Source: UBA2227 sp036677505
Lineage (GTDB): Bacteria > Bacillota_I > Bacilli_A > Erysipelotrichales > Erysipelotrichaceae
DNA length: 54,536 bases
Assembly: GCA_036677505.1 (NCBI GenBank)
Contig: JAVBWK010000034.1
Span: 1 to 54,536 of the forward strand
Direction: 5' to 3'
A program made the position numbers and the translations under genes. Below the pieces are notes generated by a model. That model was not told the origin of the DNA, searched no databases, and saw nothing but the letters and a program-made list of their open reading frames with translations. Positions 8,116-15,892 of the stretch are shown one piece after another. Each line of letters opens with the position of its first letter. Positions within the stretch are counted from its first letter, which is position 1.

Positions 8116-9117
8116 TTACTGCTTTTTTGTGGATTCTCTTTCGATGATCTGATAGGGGATCAGACATTTGTTATTGTGTGCTACCGGCTTGTTCTTTATC
8201 TTCGACATCAGATATTCCATAGCCATCGCACCGAGCTGGAAGCTGTTGAGTTCTACACTGGTGATATTCGGTTTACCGACATATGCATAACTGGTATTAT
8301 CGAACCCCACCACCATGGCATCTTTCGGTATTGATTTTCCGCGGTTGTTCAATTCATCGATGATACCGCAAGCCAATAAATCAGATGTCGCAAAGAAAGC
8401 CGAAGTCTGAGGATAGGTATCAAGCAACTCTGCTGCAAGGGCCTTCGCATTGTCATATCCGAAAAAGCACTCCAACGGATAACTGGTAATCAGTGGCAAA
8501 TGATGTTCTTCCATAAATTCCTTGTAAGCCCGAAATTTCTCTTTTGAAGAAATGATTTCTGTGGAACCGGTATGGATAAATCCGATGGATCGATGTCCCT
8601 TATCAAACAACAGCTTCATCAAGTCTTTGCCTGCCTGATAAAAATCGATACTGTAATGCGCTGCTTCGATGTCGGTCAGATATTCTACGACCTGAACGAC
8701 CGGATAACTGGCATTCAGTTGATTGATTTCTTCGGCTGTACACGTATTTGAGATAAAAACCACACCGTCAACCAAATGATTTCTCAGCATATTCAAATAA
8801 CGCTGTTCACGTTGCTTATCTCCGTAAGTGTTACAAATCAAAACGTTATAGTCATTCTCATGGGCAATCTTCTCGATTCCCTGCACGATAGTTGAGAAGA
8901 ACGGGTTATCCACGCTGTGCAAAAGCACAAGGACCATGGATGTGTTCTCCTTTCTCAATAACTTACCCAAGGCATTGGGTTGATAATTAAGTTTTTTGAT
9001 GGCCTGCTCAACCCGCTGGCGGGTTGCTTCACTGACATAGGCCGAATTATTGACCACTCTCGACACTGTGGCTACGCTTACTTTGGCTAGTAAAGCTACT
9101 TGTTCGATGGTACTCAT
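8116..9117 (-). CDS. LacI/GalR-family transcriptional regulator
   Basis: A 333-residue LacI-type repressor. The N-terminal helix-turn-helix reads IEQVALLAKVSVATVSRVVN, and the hinge helix PNALGKLLRKE fits the family. The rest is a periplasmic-binding-protein fold for a sugar-like effector (about residues 58-330). The gene is divergent from a solute-binding lipoprotein gene, and a 10-bp inverted repeat lies between them. It therefore probably controls that gene and itself. The effector cannot be read from the sequence. Confidence 0.92.
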   Translation of the reverse strand: MSTIEQVALLAKVSVATVSRVVNNSAYVSEATRQRVEQAIKKLNYQPNALGKLLRKENTSMVLVLLHSVDNPFFSTIVQGIEKIAHENDYNVLICNTYGDKQREQRYLNMLRNHLVDGVVFISNTCTAEEINQLNASYPVVQVVEYLTDIEAAHYSIDFYQAGKDLMKLLFDKGHRSIGFIHTGSTEIISSKEKFRAYKEFMEEHHLPLITSYPLECFFGYDNAKALAAELLDTYPQTSAFFATSDLLACGIIDELNNRGKSIPKDAMVVGFDNTSYAYVGKPNITSVELNSFQLGAMAMEYLMSKIKNKPVAHNNKCLIPYQIIERESTKKQ

Positions 9118-9155
9118 ATAAGCCCTCTCATTTTCCTTATCATATCATAAACGAC

Positions 9156-9198
9156 GGTGAATTTTGATACTGAGTCCGGATTTTGTGTAAAATTCACC
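9156..9198. promoter_or_regulatory. Inverted repeat in LacI / solute-binding protein intergenic region
   Basis: GGTGAATTTT (9156-9165) and AAAATTCACC (9189-9198) are perfect 10-bp inverted copies 23 bp apart. The right copy lies where the -35 of the lipoprotein gene should be; its -10 TATAAT is at 9218-9223. This fits an operator pair for the divergent LacI protein, but the CG-centred LacI consensus is not obvious. Confidence 0.45.
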
Positions 9199-9242
9199 CA
9201 TTGCCAGGGGAAATGATTATAATTATGACAAGGAGATCCCGT

Positions 9243-10484
9243 ATGAAAAAAACACTCATGTTTATATCAGTGATTTTATCATTGGCATTATTGAGCGCTT
9301 GCACACCAGAAGAAGAAATCATTGAGATTACACTCAAACAAAACAATCCGCTCATCGACGGTCAGTTGAAAGCTCTGGCGAGTACATATGAACTTGAATC
9401 AGGTATCAGGATCAATATCGTTTCATGTGGAGAACCAAACTGCAAGTATGAAGAATCACTGGCGACCGACCAATCTTCCGGGAATCTTCCGGAAATTTTC
9501 GTCATGACATCCGATGATTCTTTCGAGCAATGGTCCGATACTATCATGGATTTGTCTGATCAGCCATGGGTCAAAGATACCCGACTGGCCTTTGTCGCGG
9601 ATGGTAAGGTAGTCGGATTTCCGTTGGGTGTCGAAGGATGGGGGATGGCTTATAATGCGGCTTTACTGAAAGCAGCGGACATCGATCCGGCAACACTCAA
9701 CAGCGCAGATGCTTATATGACGGCATTTAAGAAACTCGATGAAATGAAGGAAGTATTGGGCATCGATGCGGTCGTAGCGATGACTGCTTCCTCAGGGATG
9801 TACTGGGTGACCGGCCGATATAACTTCAACAGTTTGATATCTGAAGGATTAGCATACGGGGATTTAAGCATAACTGATAAATTACTCGAAGGCAATATGG
9901 ATGTCGATCGATTGAATGAGTATGCGGATTGGGTCGATATGCTGTTTAATTACTCCCAACCGACGATTCTGATTTCCGGAAATTATGAATCACAAGTCAA
10001 TGCATTTTTAAATCAAAAAACGGTTTTCTTGCATCAGGGATATTGGGCTGACGGGATTCTGAAAGATGCGAGTTTCGATATGGCTTTTGCTCCATTTGGA
10101 TCGACAAAGTCTGCATCAGATGGGATTTTTGTCAATGTCACATCATGGTATGTTGTTAATAAAAACGCTGAAAATGCACAGCTGGCCAAAGATTTTTTGA
10201 GTTATTTAGCTCAAAGTGAAGCCGGGCAGGACTATTTGGTCAACAAAATCAAGTTAATCCCGGCAATTAGGAATTTTAAGTTTGAACCTCAAGAGAAGCT
10301 CTCCAAGTCGGTCTACCAATGGATTAATGAAGATAAAGTATATGCATCGAACTTTGATGAGTTTCCGTTGGAGTTTCTTGATAACAGTTTAGGACCGTTA
10401 TACGACCAGCTTGCCCGCGACCTGATAACCGTACAGCAGTTCAAATTCCTTTTGGCTCAAGCCATAAAAAACCGAATAAAGTAA
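9243..10484 (+). CDS. Extracellular solute-binding lipoprotein (sugar ABC type)
   Basis: A 413-residue lipoprotein. The signal peptide ends in the lipobox LLSAC, with Cys20 as lipidation site. The mature part resembles family 1 (maltose-type) solute-binding proteins: two lobes, with GFPLGVEGWGMAYNAALL near the middle of the N-lobe. AAGGAG seven bases before the ATG at 9243 fixes the start. It would capture a carbohydrate outside the membrane. No permease or ATPase gene is adjacent, so its transporter must be encoded elsewhere, or it acts as a sensor. Its LacI neighbour suggests sugar control. Confidence 0.85.
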   Translation: MKKTLMFISVILSLALLSACTPEEEIIEITLKQNNPLIDGQLKALASTYELESGIRINIVSCGEPNCKYEESLATDQSSGNLPEIFVMTSDDSFEQWSDTIMDLSDQPWVKDTRLAFVADGKVVGFPLGVEGWGMAYNAALLKAADIDPATLNSADAYMTAFKKLDEMKEVLGIDAVVAMTASSGMYWVTGRYNFNSLISEGLAYGDLSITDKLLEGNMDVDRLNEYADWVDMLFNYSQPTILISGNYESQVNAFLNQKTVFLHQGYWADGILKDASFDMAFAPFGSTKSASDGIFVNVTSWYVVNKNAENAQLAKDFLSYLAQSEAGQDYLVNKIKLIPAIRNFKFEPQEKLSKSVYQWINEDKVYASNFDEFPLEFLDNSLGPLYDQLARDLITVQQFKFLLAQAIKNRIK

Positions 10485-10486
10485 CA

Positions 10487-10511
10487 AAAAGCTTCACGAA
10501 GAAGCTTTTTT
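10487..10511. terminator. Bidirectional terminator
   Basis: AAAAGCTTC-ACGAA-GAAGCTTTT is a 9-bp stem with T's on both strands. It serves the lipoprotein gene and the convergent M20 peptidase gene. Confidence 0.85.
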
Positions 10512-11825
10512 GATTAAAGACTTGAAAAATTCAATACCTTTTAAGAAATTCTCGATTTTGACACGCTCATTATCCGCATGCACAGTTTTCATGTCTTCAT
10601 TTGAAATTTCGAAAGGAGCGATCCGATATACTCCTTGTGACAGACCATGGTAAACTCTACTGTCCGTTGCCGCAACCATCAGATAGGGAGCGACAGCTTT
10701 GAAATGAGGATAATGCTCCCGGATCGTTTCTTCAATGATCTGAAACTCCCGGATATCGCTTGGGCTGATATCCGTCGGTTCCGTACCATTATGAAGCGTG
10801 ACCTGAATGTTATCGCCTACAATCGATTGAACCCGGTCTTTGACACTCTTCACTGACTCACCGGGAATGATCCGCACATTACAAACAACCGTTGCTTTTT
10901 GTGCAAGAACATTCGGCGCAAAACTTCCCGATGCCATCGTCGCAACACACGTTGTTCTCAGTACGGCTGCCGTATCCGGTTTTTCAGTCATGACTTTCAG
11001 AAGAAGCGATTTAAATAAATCTCTGTTTGAAAATAAGAATCTGAGCGGCTGTTTCATCATTGGACGCAGAGCATCAAACATAGCATGAGTCGCCGCATTG
11101 AAATCTGCCGGGAACTTCTTCTTTTCAAGCTTTACGACAGCTTCACAGATTTCGGCCATGGCACTTTTTTTTGGTGGCATAGATGCATGTCCGCCGGATT
11201 GAGTGGCGGTAAGTTCAATATCCAAATACCCCTTCTCACCGACTCCGATCAAAGCGACCGTACCATCTATTCCCAAAGACTGACCGTCAATCAGTGCACC
11301 GCCCTCATCAACGACCATAGAGAAGAATATACCTTGCTGCTTCAGATGATCGCGAATTGCTGCTGCGCCGGAATCGGGCATGATCGAGCCTGTCTCCTCA
11401 TTGTGCCCTAACATCACATAAACATCACGCTCAAACTCAAAACCTTCGGATAATAAGGTTTCCACCGCCTCCAGCATCGAAATGACATGTCCTTTCATAT
11501 CCAGTGTTCCGCGGCCATAGACATATCCGTCTCTGATGACTCCACCAAAAGGCGGTTCAATCCAGTTTTCCTCACGTACAGGAACGACGTCAAAATGCCC
11601 CATCAACCCGATGGGAGGTAAATCTGATTTCCCGGGTAATTTTATCAGCAGTGAATATCCGATGAATCGCTCAGTCTGTCCATTCGCAAAAATCAAGGGA
11701 TAATCCTGTCGGATGTTTTCTATAAACTTCTCAAACTCAGAAAAATCCATCTGAGATCGGTCTTTATAAGAAACCGTCGCACACTGAATGGCCCTTTGAA
11801 GGTGATTTATCGCAGATTCTGACAT
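10494..11825 (-). CDS. M20-family metallopeptidase (carboxypeptidase/dipeptidase)
   Basis: A 443-residue zinc peptidase of family M20. Metal and catalytic residues are visible: His77 and Asp79 (GHFDVVP), bridging Asp109 (GTLDMKG), general base Glu143 and ligand Glu144 (HNEETG). The length and the long C-terminal lid domain resemble CPS1/Gly-Xaa carboxypeptidase-type members. There is no signal peptide, so it is cytoplasmic. The start codon overlaps the stop of the upstream membrane-protein gene by one base, implying translational coupling. I infer that it hydrolyses a peptide or N-acyl amino acid brought in by the membrane pair. Confidence 0.87.
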   Translation of the reverse strand: MSESAINHLQRAIQCATVSYKDRSQMDFSEFEKFIENIRQDYPLIFANGQTERFIGYSLLIKLPGKSDLPPIGLMGHFDVVPVREENWIEPPFGGVIRDGYVYGRGTLDMKGHVISMLEAVETLLSEGFEFERDVYVMLGHNEETGSIMPDSGAAAIRDHLKQQGIFFSMVVDEGGALIDGQSLGIDGTVALIGVGEKGYLDIELTATQSGGHASMPPKKSAMAEICEAVVKLEKKKFPADFNAATHAMFDALRPMMKQPLRFLFSNRDLFKSLLLKVMTEKPDTAAVLRTTCVATMASGSFAPNVLAQKATVVCNVRIIPGESVKSVKDRVQSIVGDNIQVTLHNGTEPTDISPSDIREFQIIEETIREHYPHFKAVAPYLMVAATDSRVYHGLSQGVYRIAPFEISNEDMKTVHADNERVKIENFLKGIEFFKSLIKKASS

Positions 11826-12487
11826 TACTTGATCCAGCCTTTCTTAAAGAAGAATCGTGCCGAACCGATCGAAATCAAGCTGGCAATCGGTACTAAGGCC
11901 GGTCGAATGGAATCATCTCTGATAACAAACATAAACAGGACCAACATAACGATGCTTGGCACGATGGTCAATCGCCAGTGACGTGCGATAAAGACAACGC
12001 CCAATGCACCGAAGATTGCCGGAATCATATAGATCGATACCGGAAGCAACTGTTCAATAAAGAAGTCTTGGAATGGAACCAATATCAGCACGCCCAACAA
12101 AATGACGACGGTTGTAACGATCGATGAAGTGGCAATGGCCAATGATGATATGATTTCAGCCTCATCGCTACCCGGTTCAACCCCGGCTTGTTTCATTGCG
12201 CTCAATGCGGCCGGAAGTTTCATATTGGAAATATTTCCGGTCACTTCAGCTACGTAGGTTCCGCCCACGCCCAGCATCGGTGCATAATTGAAGAACTCGA
12301 TGATTCCAATCGGGATATAAATGACACCTACCGACATAAACCCTTTCAACATCAGTTCTCCGGTCGGCCAGGCAGAGGTGATCAGACTAATGATCAGCGG
12401 AACTGAGAGCATCAATAGCGCTCCGACAATCACAAACCGCATTCCGGCTTTGTGTAATTGCTGAATATATTTTTCTTGTTCGTTCAT
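11825..12487 (-). CDS. Polytopic membrane protein, partner of DUF5058 protein
   Basis: A 220-residue membrane protein with about five hydrophobic segments and a conserved-looking region YAPMLGVGGTYVAEVTGNISNMKLP that suggests a channel or substrate path. I do not recognise a named family with certainty. The start is the ATG at 12487, five bases after GAGGTGA; an upstream GTG at 12494 overlaps that site. It lies between a DUF5058-type gene (10 bp upstream) and the M20 peptidase (1-base overlap). I infer a two-subunit transporter for the peptidase substrate. Confidence 0.65.
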   Translation of the reverse strand: MNEQEKYIQQLHKAGMRFVIVGALLMLSVPLIISLITSAWPTGELMLKGFMSVGVIYIPIGIIEFFNYAPMLGVGGTYVAEVTGNISNMKLPAALSAMKQAGVEPGSDEAEIISSLAIATSSIVTTVVILLGVLILVPFQDFFIEQLLPVSIYMIPAIFGALGVVFIARHWRLTIVPSIVMLVLFMFVIRDDSIRPALVPIASLISIGSARFFFKKGWIK

Positions 12488-12497
12488 GACGGTCACC

Positions 12498-13172
12498 TCA
12501 CATGATCAGGACATACAGGATGCCCAGAGTAGATAAAATTGAAACAGGCAAAGCAAATTCTTCAAGCCATTTCCACTTCTTTGAGGCCAGCCCGATAAGC
12601 AGCATGATGACCATGCTGATGAATAAGGCGAGCGTATTATATCCGCCGATGGCAATCTGTTGAGCACCGATGGTTCCGACCAATCCCATAAATAAAGCCG
12701 CAATCAATATCTCACCCCAACGGCTGTCTTTCTTGCGCACTTCAGTCAGTTTCCGCTCATATTTGCGATAAAAGAGAAGCAAGGTAAACAATCCGGCCAT
12801 GATGGATACGGTCATGGTCCAAACCGCAGTTGAAAATGCCACCGGATCATTGAACAAAGCATCAACTCCGGCCGCATTTCTGATGGCGTTGGCCGCATAG
12901 CTTTCATAACTGACCGAGCCCAAGACGCTCAGTCGGATCCACGGAATGACGACACTGCCGAAAATCGGAATCATCGTGACCAACCCGATCAGAATGGGGA
13001 TGGAGGGTACGATGGAGAATACAGCACTGGCTCGGATGGTTTCTTTGAGCTGATGCTCACTTAAGCCGATTTCCAGTCCCCGGACATATGCTTTCTTTAG
13101 AAAATACAATGATTGAAAAAGAACAAAACAAATCATGACAGCACCAAGAATGTACAGAATGATTGAGTCCAT
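12498..13172 (-). CDS. DUF5058-type membrane protein
   Basis: A 224-residue polytopic membrane protein. The segment LKKAYVRGLEIGLS and the following SAVFSIVPSIPILIGL match my memory of the DUF5058 family, whose function is not established. About six hydrophobic segments are visible. It starts a three-gene unit with another membrane protein and an M20 peptidase. The order and coupling suggest a two-component secondary transporter feeding a cytosolic peptidase; this is inference. GGAGA precedes the ATG. Confidence 0.7.
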   Translation of the reverse strand: MDSIILYILGAVMICFVLFQSLYFLKKAYVRGLEIGLSEHQLKETIRASAVFSIVPSIPILIGLVTMIPIFGSVVIPWIRLSVLGSVSYESYAANAIRNAAGVDALFNDPVAFSTAVWTMTVSIMAGLFTLLLFYRKYERKLTEVRKKDSRWGEILIAALFMGLVGTIGAQQIAIGGYNTLALFISMVIMLLIGLASKKWKWLEEFALPVSILSTLGILYVLIM

Positions 13173-13204
13173 AATTTCATTCTCCTTATGTTACTTCAAT
13201 CATA

Positions 13205-13238
13205 GAAAAAACATCCCATGATTTCAATCACAAGATGT
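13205..13238 (-). terminator. Terminator of the lipoprotein gene
   Basis: On the minus strand a 12-bp stem with G-T wobbles (13211-13238, loop TGAA) is followed by six T's. It separates the lipoprotein gene from the DUF5058 unit. Confidence 0.7.
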
Positions 13239-13251
13239 TCATTTGTTTCGA

Positions 13252-13878
13252 TTATTCTTCTTCACCCATGGATTCGGCCCATTTTTCAATGGATTCAATC
13301 ATCCCGCCGGTCAGCCCATTGAAGAACTCACGATTTTTCTCTTCCCCTGCATCAATCAGCCACGCACCGTTAACATAAGATAAATTTGCGGATACTCGGG
13401 ATACTTTATCTTTTTTCATGTCTTTCGACAATGAATCCAACAACTCAATCCCAGCCTGATTCAGCTCGTCTTCGCTTTTACCGGCAAAGGCCAGCTCAAA
13501 GGCTTTGGCAATATACTGAGTAATAAAAGAAATTATCAGCGTTCCGATATCGTATGTGGTAAATTCGACTTCGACGGTCGCAATCTTCTTATCTTCGGAA
13601 ATGGTTTCGCCTAAAATCACAAAGTCAAAATCCGTATACCGATCGATCAGTGTGGATTCCAGTTTTTTGGACATCTCCGATTCATCATTGCTCGTCGGCA
13701 CAAAATCAGAATTATCAAACTCACCGTTGAAGTAAGGACTGAAATCCGATTGGACATCTGTCTTTAACAGATTTAAAACTTTGGTTACCGTTTCAGAAGG
13801 TTTGGGTTCCGGTTTGGCGCATCCAAACAGAGAAAATACTATCAACACACTCAAACCGACAACTACAATTTTTTTCAT
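13252..13878 (-). CDS. Lipoprotein of unknown function
   Basis: A 208-residue protein with a lipoprotein signal peptide ending LFGC (Cys20). The mature part is acidic, with an alternating pattern around residues 90-115 (VILGETISEDKKIATVEVEF) typical of NTF2-like or DUF4878/DUF5105-type lipoproteins, but I cannot assign a family with confidence. It would sit on the outer face of the membrane. The ribosome site AAAGGAG is good. It is a single-gene unit divergent from a HAD phosphatase. Confidence 0.75.
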   Translation of the reverse strand: MKKIVVVGLSVLIVFSLFGCAKPEPKPSETVTKVLNLLKTDVQSDFSPYFNGEFDNSDFVPTSNDESEMSKKLESTLIDRYTDFDFVILGETISEDKKIATVEVEFTTYDIGTLIISFITQYIAKAFELAFAGKSEDELNQAGIELLDSLSKDMKKDKVSRVSANLSYVNGAWLIDAGEEKNREFFNGLTGGMIESIEKWAESMGEEE

Positions 13879-13890
13879 AAACTTCTCCTT

Positions 13891-13919
13891 TTGTCTATAT
13901 CTAATTTATCATGTATACT
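13891..13919 (+). promoter_or_regulatory. Promoter of the HAD phosphatase gene
   Basis: TTGTCT (13891-13896) and TATACT (13914-13919) are 17 bp apart, 30 bp before the start codon. Confidence 0.7.
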
Positions 13920-13949
13920 GATAAAGTAAATACTTAATTGGAGATAGCG

Positions 13950-14741
13950 ATGAACAAAATACGAATGATTGCGGTGGATATGGACGGAACTTTTCTCAAT
14001 CGGAACATGGAATATGACAGAGTCCGCTTCTGGAAACTGTTTGATATCATGAAACAACAGGACATCAAATTTGTCGTAGCTTCCGGCAATCAATACTATC
14101 AGCTGATCAGTTTTTTTGAGGGCAGAGATGATGAGATGATGTTTGTGGCCGAAAACGGTGCATATATCAGTGAGTTTGGCAGACCTCTGAAAATCACGCA
14201 ATTCAGTTCATTGGCGAGAAGCAGTATATTGAACTTCGTAAAAGGAAACGCGGATTTAATCAACGTTTACTGTGGAGAGAAGAAGGCTTACATGCTGACC
14301 AATCCAAAGCGCAGAGCTTTTGTCGCACAGTGGTATCACCGTCTTGATGAGGTTGAGGACTTTGATGTGGTATCTGAGCCTATGATCAAGTTTAATATCA
14401 ACTGCAGGGATGAAGAAACAAATCACTATCTGAAGCTGATTGAAAACGTGCTTCCATCTGAGATCAGTGCTGTGTCCAGCGGACATGGCAGCATTGACTT
14501 GATTGTTAGAGGATGCCATAAAGCTTTTGGATTAAAGTACCTAGCTGACCGATACGGCATTTCCCCGGAAGAAATGATTGTCTTTGGCGACGGGGGTAAT
14601 GATATTGAAATGCTCAAACTGGCAGGTTTGTCTTATGCGATGGAAAATGCTCCGATGAGTGTTAAAGGAAATGCGAAATTTCTCGCGCCGTCCAACGAAG
14701 AACAAGGGGTTTTGACCGTTCTGGAACAGCATCTTTTATAA
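13950..14741 (+). CDS. HAD-superfamily (Cof-type) phosphatase
   Basis: A 263-residue Cof/YidA-like hydrolase. The nucleophile motif is VDMDGTF (catalytic Asp pair near residues 10 and 12). A C2-type cap follows, and the C-terminal FGDGGNDIEML carries the magnesium-binding aspartates. Such enzymes dephosphorylate sugar phosphates, flavin precursors or related metabolites; the substrate cannot be read here. The ATG at 13950 follows GGAGA; an in-frame TTG at 13938 would overlap that site. The serine hydrolase gene follows after 18 bp, so the two are probably cotranscribed. Confidence 0.88.
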   Translation: MNKIRMIAVDMDGTFLNRNMEYDRVRFWKLFDIMKQQDIKFVVASGNQYYQLISFFEGRDDEMMFVAENGAYISEFGRPLKITQFSSLARSSILNFVKGNADLINVYCGEKKAYMLTNPKRRAFVAQWYHRLDEVEDFDVVSEPMIKFNINCRDEETNHYLKLIENVLPSEISAVSSGHGSIDLIVRGCHKAFGLKYLADRYGISPEEMIVFGDGGNDIEMLKLAGLSYAMENAPMSVKGNAKFLAPSNEEQGVLTVLEQHLL

Positions 14742-14759
14742 GTTAAAGGGAGGTTTATC

Positions 14760-15755
14760 ATGAATGTCCGATTGTCCGAAAACTTTCGCGGAAATGTGAG
14801 AATCACAATAAAGGGAGAAGTGGTTTTTGAGTGCTCAAAGGGATTTGCGGATTTGGTGAATGAGCGGCTCAATAACAAGAACACCCGTTTTGCCAGTGCA
14901 TCGGCAGGGAAGGTGTTTGTTGCGGTGGGGATATTGAAACTGATTGAAGAAGGGAAACTCGGTTTGGAAGATACACTTTCAAAAGTATTACCCATCGATC
15001 TTCATCAGATCGATCCCGAAGTAACGATCAGGCAGCTGCTCACTCATACATCCGGTGTTCCGGATTATTTTGATGAAGAAATCATGAGTGAATATGAGGA
15101 ACTTTGGAAAGACTATCCGAACTATAAAATCCGCAGAAACTCAGATTTGTTTCCTTTGTTTATGCATAAACCCATGCAATATCCGAGAGGCACGAAGTTT
15201 CGCTATAACAATTCCGGTTTTGTGCTGTTAGCAGCCATCATCGAGCAGGTAACTCAAAAGCCGTTCGATGCTTATCTGCAGGAAGTAATATTTAGTCGAT
15301 GTCATATGGTCTCAACCGGCTATTATGAACTCGATCGGCTTCCATCCAACTGCGCAAACAATTACATCTATAATGACTCATCAGACACGTATCGAACCAA
15401 TATTTTCAGTGTGGATGCCAAAGGTACAGGGGCTGGGGGAGCCTTTATAACTGCCGAAGATATTTCGAAGTTTTGGGATGCATTGTTCCACTATCATTTG
15501 TTATCAAAAGATCTGACAGAGAAGATGCTTTCAGTTCAAAGTCAGGATGAGGATGGATCTGCTTATGGTTATGGCATTTGGATCAGAAAAAACGAGCACT
15601 CAAATCAAACCTGTTATTATTTCCAGGGATATGATCCCGGAGTAAGTTTCATTTCCGAATATGATCCTTCGAATCAGACAGAAATCACTTTGATGAGCAA
15701 TTTTGGGGATAATGTGTGGAAAGAGTTACAGCAAATCAGGGAAATGCTCTTATAA
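14760..15755 (+). CDS. Serine hydrolase, beta-lactamase class C / DD-peptidase family
   Basis: A 331-residue protein of the beta-lactamase/D-alanyl-D-alanine carboxypeptidase fold. Ser48-Ala-Gly-Lys51 is the SxxK motif, RYNNSGF near residue 150 is the YxN motif, and LLTHTSGVPDYF is the family's conserved loop. No signal peptide is visible, so it may be a cytoplasmic esterase-type member rather than a wall enzyme. It is cotranscribed with the HAD gene (GGGAGG ribosome site). Confidence 0.82.
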   Translation: MNVRLSENFRGNVRITIKGEVVFECSKGFADLVNERLNNKNTRFASASAGKVFVAVGILKLIEEGKLGLEDTLSKVLPIDLHQIDPEVTIRQLLTHTSGVPDYFDEEIMSEYEELWKDYPNYKIRRNSDLFPLFMHKPMQYPRGTKFRYNNSGFVLLAAIIEQVTQKPFDAYLQEVIFSRCHMVSTGYYELDRLPSNCANNYIYNDSSDTYRTNIFSVDAKGTGAGGAFITAEDISKFWDALFHYHLLSKDLTEKMLSVQSQDEDGSAYGYGIWIRKNEHSNQTCYYFQGYDPGVSFISEYDPSNQTEITLMSNFGDNVWKELQQIREMLL

Positions 15756-15793
15756 AATGTCAGAAATGTGCTAAAATGATTACGGGTGAGAAG

Positions 15794-15811
15794 ATGTACA
15801 AACATAAATAA
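15794..15811 (+). CDS. Leader peptide MYKHK of the ABC-F attenuator
   Basis: A five-codon frame, ATG TAC AAA CAT AAA TAA, preceded by GGGTGAG. It ends two bases before the first attenuator hairpin. Its presumed role is to let the ribosome sense a translation inhibitor rather than to make a functional peptide. Confidence 0.6.
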   Translation: MYKHK

Positions 15812-15856
15812 CGAAAACCGCATGCAGTAAATACCGGTTTTCCCGATATCTTTTTT

Positions 15857-15878
15857 GGGACCGTAAAGGTCTTTTTTT
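15857..15878 (+). terminator. Attenuator terminator before ABC-F gene
   Basis: GACC-GTAAA-GGTC, extended by two G-T pairs, followed by a run of T's (15872-15878). It ends 14 bp before the ABC-F start codon, so it must be bypassed for expression. Confidence 0.7.
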
Positions 15879-15892
15879 CGTGAGGGAAATTT

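Larger units (their letters stand above)
15769..15880 (+). promoter_or_regulatory. Leader-peptide transcription attenuator upstream of ABC-F gene
   Basis: An extended -10 (TGC-TAAAAT, 15769-15777) starts a short leader holding a 5-codon reading frame (15794-15811). GAAAACCG (15813-15820) pairs with CGGTTTTC (15835-15842). A terminator stem (15857-15873) precedes a T-run. Bases 35-37 and 41-44 of that decade block (15835-15844) can instead pair with GGGACCG (15857-15863), which would break both the first hairpin and the terminator. A ribosome stalled on the leader peptide would cover 15813-15820 and favour read-through. This is the logic of drug-induced attenuators known ahead of antibiotic-resistance ABC-F genes. 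Confidence 0.72.
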
